A DNA stretch of 64,000 bases, from positions 1 through 64,000 of the forward strand of contig JAJEAH010000067.1 of the NCBI GenBank assembly GCA_022824225.1, written 5' to 3'. Positions within the stretch are counted from its first letter, which is position 1; every line of letters starts with the position of its first letter. The notes under the pieces are model-generated. The model was not told the DNA's origin. It made no database searches and worked only from the letters and a program-made list of their open reading frames with translations. Below are positions 9,171-18,194 of the stretch, in pieces. The stretch comes from Chloroflexota bacterium (GTDB lineage Bacteria > Chloroflexota > UBA11872 > VXOZ01). The position numbers and the translations under genes were made by a program.

Positions 9171-9569
9171 ATGCCGCGCTATGCAATCGGCCACCGATTT
9201 CCAGCACAGACCATCGTCCTGAAACGGGAAGACGTACAGGCCTACCTTGCGGCAACGCAGAGCGAAAGTCCGCTCTATCGCGGCGACAGCGATGCGACTC
9301 CGCCGCTGGCAATCGCCGCCTGGGTGTTGGCGGGTCTGATCAAGGAGATTGGGCTACCGCCCGGTTCGGTGCACGCTTCCCAGGAGTTTCGCTTTGCGGC
9401 TGCCGCGCCGGTTGGCGGAACGATTGCCGCTGAGGCTGAGGTCGTGCAGTCCGCAATGCGCGGCGGCATGGACGTCATCGTCGTGGAGATTCGGGCCTCC
9501 CATGCGCAGAATGCGGTGTTGTCAGGCCGCTCCATGCTCATGATGCCCGCAAGCGAGGAGAATCGATGA
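9171..9569 (+). CDS. MaoC/FAS1-like dehydratase subunit (N-terminal hot-dog type)
   Basis: 132 aa from the internal ATG at 9171; the reading frame stays open 45 bases further upstream but that part does not look like this family. The sequence MPRYAIGHRFPAQTIVLKREDVQAYLAAT, then SVHASQEFRF, fits the non-catalytic hot-dog half of (R)-specific hydratases. It ends in an ATGA overlap with the next gene. The pair probably forms a heterodimeric enoyl-CoA hydratase or 3-hydroxyacyl dehydratase. No hydratase catalytic Asp/His pair is visible in this half. Confidence 0.7.
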   Translation: MPRYAIGHRFPAQTIVLKREDVQAYLAATQSESPLYRGDSDATPPLAIAAWVLAGLIKEIGLPPGSVHASQEFRFAAAAPVGGTIAAEAEVVQSAMRGGMDVIVVEIRASHAQNAVLSGRSMLMMPASEENR

Positions 9570-9979
9570 GTGATGCGCAGCGCTGGCAGACCGGCGTCGA
9601 ACTCCCAACCACGTCTCGCCGTGTAACTTTGGAGATGCTACGCGACTACGCGGCGGCGAGCGGCGACCACAATCCCATTCACACCGATCCGGCGTTTGCC
9701 GCCGCCACGCCCTTCGGACGGCCGATAGCCCATGGCATGCTGCTCCTCGCTTACGTGACGCATATGCTGACCAATACGTTTGGCGAGGCATGGATCACAT
9801 CAGGGCAGCTAAAAACGCGCTTTCGCAAGCCCGCCTACGAAGGAAGCACAATCTCTACGTGGGGCACGGTGAAGAGCGTGGATGCACACACCGGCAGCAT
9901 CCGGCTCACCGTGGGCTGCCGCGACCAGGACGGCAACGAACTCGTCACCGGCACTGCTCAACTCGAGCTGGAGTCTTGA
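9566..9979 (+). CDS. MaoC family (R)-hydratase, catalytic subunit
   Basis: 137 aa, the usual length of a single hot-dog MaoC domain. The hydratase signature ASGDHNPIHTDPAFA near residues 33-47 carries the catalytic Asp and His, and GRPIAHGMLLLAY follows. It would hydrate trans-2-enoyl-CoA or dehydrate 3-hydroxyacyl-CoA. The start overlaps the stop of the preceding hot-dog gene by four bases, supporting a two-subunit enzyme. Confidence 0.85.
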   Translation: MSDAQRWQTGVELPTTSRRVTLEMLRDYAAASGDHNPIHTDPAFAAATPFGRPIAHGMLLLAYVTHMLTNTFGEAWITSGQLKTRFRKPAYEGSTISTWGTVKSVDAHTGSIRLTVGCRDQDGNELVTGTAQLELES

Positions 9980-10007
9980 CCTGCCAAGGCGGCGGCCGGG
10001 GCAACAG

Positions 10008-11036
10008 TCATGTCGCCTCTACGGGTCGCGAGTTTGCCAGACGCGCGGCGTAATTCCGTTCGTAATACGCCCGAAAACTGCCGGACTTTATGGGCCGCCA
10101 CCACTCCTCGTTCTCTACGTACCAGTTGACAGTGGCTGCCAGCGCCTCGGCAAAGGCGTAGCGCGGCTGCCAACCGAGGGACTCCAAGCGAGAGGAATCG
10201 AGGCTATAGCGGTAGTCGTGACCCGGCCGGTCCGCAATCAGCCGCATTAGCGAGCGTGGCTTCTCTAGTAGCTCCAAGATGCTCGTGGCGAGCGTAACAG
10301 TATTGACTTCGAATTCCACGCCAACGTTAAAGATGGCCCCCGGCTCCCCGGAGCGCAGCACGAGATCTATGCCGGCGCAATGGTCGGCAACGTGCATGTA
10401 GTTGCGCACCGCCGTACCCTCGCCGTAAATGGGTAGGGGTTCACTCTCCATGGCGTTAGTGACGAAAACTGGCACCACTTTTTCCGGATACTGGTACGGT
10501 CCGATAGTGTTTGCGCCACGCGTGACCATTACCGGCAGATCAAAACTAGTGAAGTACGAAAGCGCCAGCAATTCGCCCCCGGCCTTGCTGGCCGAATACG
10601 GATTACGCGGCGCGAGACGCGCATCTTCGCCGGCGGCCCCAATGGGCACGTGGCCGTAGACCTCATCGGTACTCACCTGCACGATGCGCCGCACGTCATG
10701 GGTCCGGGCCGCCTCCATGAGTACGCGGATACCCTCGACGTTTGTCTTTACAAACGCCGCCGGGTCCATAACGGAGCGGTCCACATGGCTTTCGGCGGCA
10801 AAGTTCACCAGCGCGTCACAGCCTGCCAGGGCTTCGCCTACGGCCTCGGCATCGCAAATGTCGGCGTGCACGAAATGGTAGCGCGGGTCACCATCGAATT
10901 CGGCAAGGTTGGCCGGATTGCCGGCGTAGGTCAACTTGTCCAACGCCACGACGCGATCCATCGGATGCTCTGTTAGCACGTACCGCACGTAGTTGCTGCC
11001 GATGAAACCGGCGGCTCCCGTCACCAGGATGCGCAT
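10008..11036 (-). CDS. rmlB: dTDP-glucose 4,6-dehydratase
   Basis: 342 aa, full length for RmlB/RfbB. NAD-binding GAAGFIGSNYVR at the N terminus, VSTDEVYG near residue 125 (Thr-Asp-Glu catalytic triad) and YSASK near 148 (extended short-chain dehydrogenase Tyr/Lys). It converts dTDP-glucose to dTDP-4-keto-6-deoxyglucose for deoxysugar synthesis. No rmlA, rmlC or rmlD gene is adjacent. Confidence 0.93.
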   Translation of the reverse strand: MRILVTGAAGFIGSNYVRYVLTEHPMDRVVALDKLTYAGNPANLAEFDGDPRYHFVHADICDAEAVGEALAGCDALVNFAAESHVDRSVMDPAAFVKTNVEGIRVLMEAARTHDVRRIVQVSTDEVYGHVPIGAAGEDARLAPRNPYSASKAGGELLALSYFTSFDLPVMVTRGANTIGPYQYPEKVVPVFVTNAMESEPLPIYGEGTAVRNYMHVADHCAGIDLVLRSGEPGAIFNVGVEFEVNTVTLATSILELLEKPRSLMRLIADRPGHDYRYSLDSSRLESLGWQPRYAFAEALAATVNWYVENEEWWRPIKSGSFRAYYERNYAARLANSRPVEAT

Positions 11037-11061
11037 CTTGCCCCGTCCTTAATCTTGATCC

Positions 11062-11451
11062 TCATGGCGTTGTCTTGGACTTTTCGTCATCTTCCTTCAC
11101 GATCCGATTGACGGCAAAGCTGACCACGCTGATGATGAGCGCCACAAGCACAGCCGTTAACAGTGTGGGCCGGTCAGAGTCGGCCAATTCCACACCTGGC
11201 AGCAGCGCCGTGCCCAGCCAGAAGAGCAGTCCGTTCAGCACGAGTATCCAGATTCCCAATGTCAGCACCGTCACGGGAAACGAGATGAACTTGAGCGCCG
11301 GTCCGATGACGGCGTTGATAGCCGCGACGCCCACGGCGAACACGATGAGCGACAGCCAGTCGCCCTCCGCGGTGATGTCGACGAGAGCAAAGCGGCTCGC
11401 GATGAGAACGGCCACTAGCACTGCCAGACTGCGGACTATCAGTGTGCGCAT
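11062..11451 (-). CDS. Phage holin family 4-type membrane protein
   Basis: 129 aa from the ATG at 11451 (MRTLIVRSLAV), preceded by AAAGGA; an in-frame extension upstream has no family support. Four hydrophobic segments with conserved-looking NAVIGPALKF and TLGIWILVLNGLLFW match the mycobacteriophage-type holin/membrane protein family (PF04020), which is widespread in bacterial chromosomes outside prophages. No lysis genes are near, so a phage role is unlikely. Confidence 0.75.
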   Translation of the reverse strand: MRTLIVRSLAVLVAVLIASRFALVDITAEGDWLSLIVFAVGVAAINAVIGPALKFISFPVTVLTLGIWILVLNGLLFWLGTALLPGVELADSDRPTLLTAVLVALIISVVSFAVNRIVKEDDEKSKTTP

Positions 11452-11963
11452 GCGTCGTCCTTTCACTAGCGTCGCACACAGGACAACCACATCTCCTGAG
11501 TCCAATTATACGGCCTTGGCAATTCCGGGACGACTCCCTGCTGCCGGTACTGCCGTTGCGAGCCCGCCGGCAGCGGCCTTGCAGACTGGAGGAGCAGAGC
11601 GGCCCGACTCGGCAGATCGGCAGCCATCGACAACTGGCGGGTGTGGACTCTTGCGACAGTGAGAATGAGGCGTGCGAGACCCCGTGCAGACAGAATTGGG
11701 AAGTCCGGGCAAGCGCGTCACGCCGTGACGGCTGCATTCTAGCCATTTCAGATTTGCGCGAGCAAGCGCAACGATTCCAGGCGGTCGGCGCCAACACGCT
11801 TTCCGCGCCACGTGCGGCCCGCGCCGGCTGCAGCCGGATTGCCTTCCCGCGGCGATTGCACATCACAAATCGGGCTGGCAATGTCCGAACAGACCCATCG
11901 CGGTTGGTATAATTGCTTTGTGGTGACTTGGTGGTAAGAACTTGAGAATTGCAGGAGAAGACG
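11452..11963. other. Divergent intergenic region with a -10 box
   Basis: About 510 bp between the divergent holin-like and NTF2-like genes. A perfect TATAAT lies at 11908-11913 (GGTTGGTATAATTG), 50 bp before the NTF2-like start; the -35 region is not recognisable. I see no gene in the remainder. Confidence 0.45.
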
Positions 11964-12464
11964 GTGTTTAACGGAATTGACCGGTTTCTGGCGACGATCC
12001 TCGCAGCGATCGCGCTGATCGTTGTCGTCGCAATCGTGCTCGTATGGCGTTCACCCGCCAGCGTCGAACTGGAATATAGAGAGGGCGCCAACCCGGCCGA
12101 CGTGGTGCACAATTTCATCGTGGCGGTGAACAAAGGCAACGAGGAGCGGGCGAAGTCCTACCTCTCGCAGGAGGTGTTGGAGAATATCGCCGAGCGAGAA
12201 GACGAGTACGAATTTTCGTTGATCAATCCGCGCACTCGTGTTACGAATTCAGGCATGAGAGTGACCGTAGAGGAATCCGGCATCGAGGATGGGCTTGCGA
12301 CCGTAGATGTTGAAATTACCCACTTCTTCTCCAGTCCTTCGCCAACCGGACTCTTTGGACTGTTCAACAGCAATCAGTATTCAACGAACTACGCGTTGCG
12401 GCTGCGCCAATTTGACGGCGCTTGGCTGATCATCGAACCGTTCGATCCCTACATGGTGAGATAG
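11964..12464 (+). CDS. Membrane-anchored NTF2-like protein of unknown function
   Basis: 166 aa from a GTG start with AGGAGA 5 bp upstream; the frame could also start at the TTG at 11949, but that would place the ribosome binding site inside the gene. One transmembrane helix at about residues 9-30 is followed by an extracytoplasmic domain. The segment NPADVVHNFIVAVNKGNEERAKSYLS resembles the start of NTF2-like/DUF4878 domains. No catalytic residues can be assigned. A TATAAT box lies about 50 bp upstream; the DUF5671-like gene follows after 75 bp. Confidence 0.6.
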   Translation: MFNGIDRFLATILAAIALIVVVAIVLVWRSPASVELEYREGANPADVVHNFIVAVNKGNEERAKSYLSQEVLENIAEREDEYEFSLINPRTRVTNSGMRVTVEESGIEDGLATVDVEITHFFSSPSPTGLFGLFNSNQYSTNYALRLRQFDGAWLIIEPFDPYMVR

Positions 12465-12539
12465 CTGGCAGTCGCCTGCAATTGCAGTTGACGCTAGTCT
12501 GTCAGCAATCTTCGGTTTCCCCATAATAAGGAGCCCGCA

Positions 12540-14231
12540 ATGCTCAACGTACGCCGTCTCTATGTTCTCACAGCCGCGTTCATCGGCCTGCTCCTCTTCC
12601 TACAGGGCGGCAGCGATTTGCTGCGCCTCGTCTTCCTGCTCGCGCCCGGTGAATCCGACTCCGGCATTGACAGCGCGTGGTGGCGGGAGCAACTGAGCAT
12701 CGGCATCGCTTTGGTCGCAGTGGGCACGCCGCTTTGGCTCGGCCACTGGATCTGGGCGCAACGCCTTGCCCGCGATCGCGCGGAAGCCGCTAGCGCGCTC
12801 CGGTCGCTCTACTTCCTCGGTGTGCTGACCGTAACCGTTTTCATTGCCGGCGGAGCCGCCGGCACACTGCTTTTCGATCCTCTCTCCCGGCTTGCCGGCG
12901 GTGTGACTTCAACGTCCCAGTCTCTGGAGAGTCTTGCCAGACTAATCATCTACGGTCTGTTCTGGGTCTATCACCTGCGGCATCGGCCGGCCCCCGCACT
13001 GCAAATGGGCTGGGCAGCAACCATTTCGCGCTGGTATTGGTACGTCCTTTCGTTTGTCAGCGTTGGTGTTGCGGCTACTTCGGTGATATTCGTCATCGCC
13101 ACGCTGCTGCAGCGGGCCGTCGGCGTGGAGGCCGCCAGCACCGGGCACTGGGAGGTGCCGCTGGCAAACAGCATCGCGTGGACCATCGTGGGCAGTATCG
13201 GCTGGGCAATCCACTGGGTTGTCATCCAACGCCGCGCCGGAGAGGCGGACAGTCCCGAACTGCGTTCGGTTCTGCGCAAGGTCTATCTGTATCTCATGGT
13301 CGGTTCCGGCGCGGCCGGGGCGCTGGTAGCCATCGGCCGCGTCCTCTACTGGATTCTGCTGAGCGTCACCGGCGCCGTAGAAGACCGGATGGAGATTACC
13401 GACGACCTAACGCGGCTGGCGCCCATCGCTCTGGTGGCCGTTATCGGCTGGTTCTACCATCGCAACCAACTGCGCCGCGACGCCGCGCTGGTCGCCGAAC
13501 TTCCTCGGCAGGCCACTATCCGCCGCATCTACACGTATATCTTGTCCGGTATCGGTGTCGCACTGCTTGCCGTCGGCGCATTTGGCATTCTGCGCTTGGT
13601 GATCGGCATTCTGACCGGTCAGGCGGAGGCCCTAGACTTGCCGCAGAACTTCCTGCAACGGCAGTTGAGTCTCTATGTGACGTTACTGCTGGTTGGCTTG
13701 CTTGCCTGGGTGTGGTATTGGGGACAGGCGCAGCGCCACGCGGCGGCAGACGACAGTGGCGAAGAACGCCAGTCCCTCGTGCGGCGCATCTATCTCGCCT
13801 TGGCGTCGTCAGCAGGCGTAATCGCGCTGGCCGTCGCGGTCGGTGTGTTGCTCTACCAAGGTCTGCGTTCGATACTGGGTATCAGTTCCGGCAATGACTT
13901 AATCGACGCGTTGAACATCTATCTCAGCGCGGGACTCATTGCCCTAACGGGCTTGGTGTACCATGCGCGCTTCTTGTGGCTGGAACGCCGGGGTGCGCGC
14001 AAGGAAGCCGGACCTACCGACGCGGAACCGCCGGCCGCAGAGTCTGCTGCTCCTGCACAGGAGCAGGCCGGTCTTGTTGCCATGATTACGGGCGGCGACG
14101 TGCAACACGCGCGCCGGATGCTGCAAGATTTGGCGCTGCCGGAGGGCGCGGAAATGGCGCTGATGGAGAGTGAATTGTCACCCCAGGAGATACAACGGCG
14201 CTTGGCCGCCTCAGCGGCAGACGAAGACTGA
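12540..14231 (+). CDS. Multi-repeat DUF5671-like integral membrane protein
   Basis: 563 aa, preceded by a good AAGGAG. Six copies of a two-helix unit are visible, each starting with a (V/I/L)R(R/K/S)(L/I/V)Y-type motif: VRRLY, LRSLY, ISRWY, LRKVY, IRRIY and VRRIY. Each second helix ends in a Trp/His-rich turn such as GHWIW, WVYHLRH, IHWVV or GWFYHRNQ. This gives about 12 transmembrane helices, three times the usual four-helix DUF5671 unit. The cytosolic C terminus (residues about 490-563) is Ala/Glu-rich. Function unknown. Confidence 0.65.
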   Translation: MLNVRRLYVLTAAFIGLLLFLQGGSDLLRLVFLLAPGESDSGIDSAWWREQLSIGIALVAVGTPLWLGHWIWAQRLARDRAEAASALRSLYFLGVLTVTVFIAGGAAGTLLFDPLSRLAGGVTSTSQSLESLARLIIYGLFWVYHLRHRPAPALQMGWAATISRWYWYVLSFVSVGVAATSVIFVIATLLQRAVGVEAASTGHWEVPLANSIAWTIVGSIGWAIHWVVIQRRAGEADSPELRSVLRKVYLYLMVGSGAAGALVAIGRVLYWILLSVTGAVEDRMEITDDLTRLAPIALVAVIGWFYHRNQLRRDAALVAELPRQATIRRIYTYILSGIGVALLAVGAFGILRLVIGILTGQAEALDLPQNFLQRQLSLYVTLLLVGLLAWVWYWGQAQRHAAADDSGEERQSLVRRIYLALASSAGVIALAVAVGVLLYQGLRSILGISSGNDLIDALNIYLSAGLIALTGLVYHARFLWLERRGARKEAGPTDAEPPAAESAAPAQEQAGLVAMITGGDVQHARRMLQDLALPEGAEMALMESELSPQEIQRRLAASAADED

Positions 14232-14260
14232 GACTCCAAGGTCCTGTCGCGAACGAAAGC

Positions 14261-14291
14261 GCCCGGCCTGCCGCAGTGCGACAGGCCGGGC
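14261..14291. terminator. Putative terminator hairpin between convergent genes
   Basis: GCCCGGCCTG at 14261-14270 pairs perfectly with CAGGCCGGGC at 14282-14291 around an 11-nt loop. It lies between the convergent DUF5671-like and threonine aldolase genes. There is no strong T-run on either side, so the assignment rests on stem strength and position. Confidence 0.55.
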
Positions 14292-14342
14292 GTGTTCTAT
14301 GCATAGTAGAGCGAGACACCGAGAGGGGCTTTTCGCCCAAAT

Positions 14343-15404
14343 CTAGACCTGAACGGGCGTCCGGGCGCCGGACAGCGTGGCTGCCGCTGCCGTAGCGGCG
14401 GCAATCGCCGTTTCGATGTCTTCCGCCGAAATCTGATGGTACGTGACAAGGCGAATGCGGCTATCGTTTACGGCGCCGCACTTTACGTCGCGCGCCGCCA
14501 GTTCGTCGGCAAGCTCCGCAGCCGTGCCAAGCGAGGGGTCAACGTCGATGTAGACCATATTCGTGTACACAGGATCGGCGGAGATGCCGGGAATAGCGCC
14601 AAGTCCTTCCCCGAGCCGCCGGGCGTTGGCGTGGTCTTGAGCAAGCTTCTGGGGAATGGTCTCCAGCGCGATAATGCCCGCGGACGCGAACACTCCGGAT
14701 TGACGCAAGCCGCCGCCCAGCATGCGCCGGAAGCGCCGCGCCGTTTCGATGAAGTCACCGTCCGCGCACACAATCGAGCCAACCGGAGCGCTAAGCCCCT
14801 TGGAGAGGCAGAAGGTTACTGAATCCACGTACTGGGTGACGTGGGCTACCGGTACGTCCAGCGCGGCGGCGGCATTGAATACCCGCGCGCCGTCCATGTG
14901 GACGCCGATACCCAGCTCGTCCGCCAGGTCCCTGATTCCGGCAAGGGTCTCAAGCGGGTAGACGGAACCGCCGCCCCGGTTGTTCGTGTTTTCCAATGAA
15001 ATCAAGCGTGTCGGCGGGAATGCGGAATAGGGACGGCGCAGCACGCTGCGAATGCTATCGGGTGTGAGTATGCCGCGCTCAGACGGCGCAACACGCGGCG
15101 AAAGCCCGCCGACAACGGCGTAGTTGCCAGCCTCCGTGGACACCGTGTGGGAATCTTCCGCCACGATGAATTCATCGCCGTTGCGGCAGTGCGTGAGGAG
15201 CGAAACGATGTTGCCTTGGGTGCCGCTGGTCACCATAACCGCGGCTTCTTTACCCGTGAACTCAGCCGCCATTTCCTCCAGACGATTGACCGATGGGTCT
15301 TCCCCATAGCAGTCATCGCCCACAGGCGCACTTGCCATGGCCTCGCGCATCGCGGCGGTCGGCATGCTTACGGTATCACTGCGTAGATCTATTGTGCGAG
15401 ACAT
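14343..15404 (-). CDS. ltaE: Low-specificity L-threonine aldolase
   Basis: 353 aa. N-terminal IDLRSDTVSMPT, HMDGARVFNAA near residue 180 (PLP-interacting Asp) and SKGLSAPVG near 210 (Schiff-base Lys) are the fold-type I threonine aldolase signature. It cleaves L-threonine or L-allo-threonine to glycine and acetaldehyde. It appears monocistronic. It is unrelated in fold to the D-threonine-aldolase-like protein at 6429-7526. Confidence 0.93.
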   Translation of the reverse strand: MSRTIDLRSDTVSMPTAAMREAMASAPVGDDCYGEDPSVNRLEEMAAEFTGKEAAVMVTSGTQGNIVSLLTHCRNGDEFIVAEDSHTVSTEAGNYAVVGGLSPRVAPSERGILTPDSIRSVLRRPYSAFPPTRLISLENTNNRGGGSVYPLETLAGIRDLADELGIGVHMDGARVFNAAAALDVPVAHVTQYVDSVTFCLSKGLSAPVGSIVCADGDFIETARRFRRMLGGGLRQSGVFASAGIIALETIPQKLAQDHANARRLGEGLGAIPGISADPVYTNMVYIDVDPSLGTAAELADELAARDVKCGAVNDSRIRLVTYHQISAEDIETAIAAATAAAATLSGARTPVQV

Positions 15405-15682
15405 CCGCCAAATCCCCTCATGTTTTATTGTATTGCGGTCTGTCGTAATCTAGTTGGCGCAAACAAGCGCAGAATCGTCGTTGGCTCCGCGGGCAGCGCC
15501 AAGCGCTGCGCCACACCAGCGCGTGGAACAGACCAAGGCCTACCCTCTTTCAGTATAGTTTCCCTGTGAATTCTGCGCACGCGTCAAGCGCCGCGTGAAG
15601 TCCGCGGCCGGTCCCGATCCCATGGCGTCGCGCCCGCCAAAGCCCTGCCAGATTCCCGCATTCCGCAAGCGGCGGAGTGCGG

Positions 15683-16696
15683 TTAGTCCGCGCCTTCTTC
15701 GAAGAAGCGCGCCAGTTCATCCCTGGGGAACTCCGGCAGGTCGTGCCATGCGCCGTCCACCTGCAACCGGAGCCCCTGGGCGGGCGCCGTCAAACGGCCA
15801 ATGGCTGCGCACGTGATTCCCGCGTCCCGGAGCGCGTGCGTTGCCGCCAGCACGTCTCGCGGCGCGACCACTGCCAGGAGGGCCCCGGAGGCGAGCAATC
15901 CCAGTGGATCGAGTCCCAGCGCCATGCAAATCTCAGCGGTCTCCGGCAATACCTGTACAGCGCCCATATCTACGTCCACGCCACATCCGGCGCCGGCTGC
16001 CAGCTCGGCCAAGGCTGTGGCCAGGCCGCCTTCCGTGGGGTCATGCATGGCCCGTGGGCGCACCGCGCCGCAGAGCGCCTCTGCGGCGGGCACTACGCTG
16101 ATGCCGGGCTCGTCGAGCAAAGCCCGCGCGCGGTCGATGGCGGCTTGAGCAACACCGCACCGTTCAAGTTCCGCGGCGGCGTCCTGCGCGAGGATGGCGG
16201 CGCCTTCGATGGCGACGCCGCTCGTAAGGAGGAGTATGTCCCCGGGTTCGGCATTGGCGTTGACGATTAGGCGGTCTTTTGCCACCTCGCCCAACAACGT
16301 GCCGGCCAGGATCGGGCGTTCGACGCCGTCGGTCACTTCGGTGTGGCCGCCGACCAGCGTCACACCGAGTTCAGCGCACGCCGTCGTGATGTCGTCGAAT
16401 ATCTCCTTGACCGAAGCCGCCTCACAGGCGGGCGGCAACAGCAAGGTGCCCAGAAACCAGCGGGGCCGCGCGCCCATAGCCGCCACGTCGTTGGCATTGA
16501 TCTGAAGAGCGTACCAGCCGAGCCGGTGCGCTGTGAACGTAATGGGATCGCTCTTCGCCACCAAGTAGCGGTCGCCAATGTCTAGCACGGCGGCGTCCTC
16601 GCCCACGCGCGGCCCCACGACGACGTCCGGATCCTGGATCACTACCCCTGCAAGCAGCTCCCCCAAGAGAGCGGCCGGCAGTTTACCTTGCAGCAT
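15683..16696 (-). CDS. AIR synthase-related (HypE/ThiL-like) ATP-binding protein
   Basis: 337 aa. The N-terminal half has VGEDAAVLDIGDRYLVAKSDPIT and ALQINANDVAAMGA, the ATP/Mg-binding pattern of the PurM superfamily, and TLVGGHTEVTDG; the C-terminal half has MHDPTEGGLATALAEL. It is closest in pattern to HypE-like proteins, but it lacks the C-terminal Cys that HypE carbamoylates and no other hydrogenase maturation genes are near. It starts 4 bp after the rtcB stop, so it is probably made together with the RNA ligase. Role unknown. Confidence 0.8.
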   Translation of the reverse strand: MLQGKLPAALLGELLAGVVIQDPDVVVGPRVGEDAAVLDIGDRYLVAKSDPITFTAHRLGWYALQINANDVAAMGARPRWFLGTLLLPPACEAASVKEIFDDITTACAELGVTLVGGHTEVTDGVERPILAGTLLGEVAKDRLIVNANAEPGDILLLTSGVAIEGAAILAQDAAAELERCGVAQAAIDRARALLDEPGISVVPAAEALCGAVRPRAMHDPTEGGLATALAELAAGAGCGVDVDMGAVQVLPETAEICMALGLDPLGLLASGALLAVVAPRDVLAATHALRDAGITCAAIGRLTAPAQGLRLQVDGAWHDLPEFPRDELARFFEEGAD

Positions 16697-16700
16697 GGCG

Positions 16701-18194
16701 TCAGCCCTTGATTACGCCCAGCGGGCGTACTCTCGCCACCACGCGGGCAATACCGGCTTGTTCGACAACGTTCACGACTTCCCGCACGTCCTTGTAGGCG
16801 TCGCTGGCTTCTTCCAGCAGGCCGGACTTGCTCTGCGCCCGCACGAAGATGCCTTGTTGTTGGAGCATCTTAGCCAGATTCACGCCGGCCAATTTCCGCT
16901 TGGCCGCGCCGCGGCTGAGCACGCGTCCCGCGCCGTGGCAGGTGGACGCAAACGTTTCTGCACGCGCCCGCTCTTGCCCCACCAGAATGTATGAATAGCG
17001 TCCCATGTCACCGGGAATGAGCACCGGCTGGCCCACGGCGCGGTACGTGGCCGGCACTTCCGGATCGCCCGCGGGCAGGGCGCGGGTCGCGCCCTTGCGG
17101 TGGACGCACAGTTCCACTTCACTGCCGTTGACCCGGTGTTGTTCCATCTTGGCGATGTTGTGCGCCACGTCGTAGACCACGCCAATGTCGATGTCCGGCT
17201 GGGAACGGCCGAGAACGTGCTGGAAGGCGCGGCGCACGCGGTCCGTGATGGTCTGGCGATTGGCAAAAGCGAAATTTGCCGCCGCGGCCATAGCGCCAAG
17301 ATACGCTTGCCCCTCCGGCGATCGGATGGGCGCGCACGCCAACTGCCTATCAGGTACGTCGATTCCGTACTGCGTCATCGCCCGCTGCATGACGCCCAGG
17401 GATTCTTGGCAGACCTGGTGGCCCAACCCGCGCGAGCCGGTGTGGATTGAGAGCACGACCTGACCGGGCTCGGTGATACCAAATGCGCGCGCGGCTGTTT
17501 CGTCCGCTATAGTCTCCACGGTCTGGACTTCCAGAAAGTGGTTGCCCGAGCCCAGCGAGCCAAGCTGCGGCGCACCCCGCTGCCGCGCCCGCTGGCTCAC
17601 CTGGGCGGGATCCGCGCCGGGCAGGCAGCCGCCCAACTCGATCGCTTCGAGATCGTCGGGCAGGCCGTGGCCCTGGTCCACCGCCCACCGGGCGCCCGCC
17701 GCGAGAGCACCCTCGATATTCGTCGTCTTCCCGCGCCTTTTCCCCCGGCGGCCCAGGCCGGTCGGCACGTCGCGAAAGAGTTGGTTGACAATGTCCGGCA
17801 AACGGTCTCTCACAGCGCGCTCATGCAGGTTGGTCCGCAAGAGCCGCACGCCGCAGTTTATGTCAAAGCCAACCCCGCCCGGTGAGACCACGCCGTCCTC
17901 CGGTCGCATCGCGGCCACGCCGCCAATGGGAAACCCGTAGCCCCAGTGAATGTCCGGCATGGCCAGCGCGTTGCCCACGATGCCCGGCAACGTTGCCATG
18001 TTGGCCACCTGCTGTATCGCCATGTCGCCGGCCATAGAGTCGATCATGGCCTCATCGGCAAAGATGAGCCCCGGCACACGCATGCCGGAGAGATAGTCGG
18101 TTGGCAGTTCCCAGCGGACGGCATCGCGCCGCCGCAATACGGTTCGCCAGCCCTGAGGAGCTTTCTTGCCCATCGCAATCCGCCTATCAGACAT
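16701..18194 (-). CDS. rtcB: RNA-splicing ligase RtcB
   Basis: 497 aa, typical length. The Mn/GTP active-site residues are recognisable: SPGGVGFDINCGVR near residue 112 (Asp and Cys), LGSGNHFLEV near 230 and CHGAGRVLSR near 425 with the histidine that becomes guanylylated. RtcB joins 2',3'-cyclic phosphate or 3'-phosphate RNA ends to 5'-OH ends. The ATG at 18194 overlaps the archease gene by 8 bp; an ATG at 18173 (MGKKAPQ) with GGCGG upstream is a plausible alternative. The neighbouring archease is its known activator. Confidence 0.95.
   Translation of the reverse strand: MSDRRIAMGKKAPQGWRTVLRRRDAVRWELPTDYLSGMRVPGLIFADEAMIDSMAGDMAIQQVANMATLPGIVGNALAMPDIHWGYGFPIGGVAAMRPEDGVVSPGGVGFDINCGVRLLRTNLHERAVRDRLPDIVNQLFRDVPTGLGRRGKRRGKTTNIEGALAAGARWAVDQGHGLPDDLEAIELGGCLPGADPAQVSQRARQRGAPQLGSLGSGNHFLEVQTVETIADETAARAFGITEPGQVVLSIHTGSRGLGHQVCQESLGVMQRAMTQYGIDVPDRQLACAPIRSPEGQAYLGAMAAAANFAFANRQTITDRVRRAFQHVLGRSQPDIDIGVVYDVAHNIAKMEQHRVNGSEVELCVHRKGATRALPAGDPEVPATYRAVGQPVLIPGDMGRYSYILVGQERARAETFASTCHGAGRVLSRGAAKRKLAGVNLAKMLQQQGIFVRAQSKSGLLEEASDAYKDVREVVNVVEQAGIARVVARVRPLGVIKG

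Noticed and set aside
11062-11451. Prophage remnant based on the holin-like gene
   Set aside because: No endolysin, structural or integrase genes nearby; this holin-type family is common in chromosomes.
15683-16696. Genuine HypE hydrogenase maturation protein
   Set aside because: No C-terminal Cys motif and no hyp or hydrogenase genes in the window.
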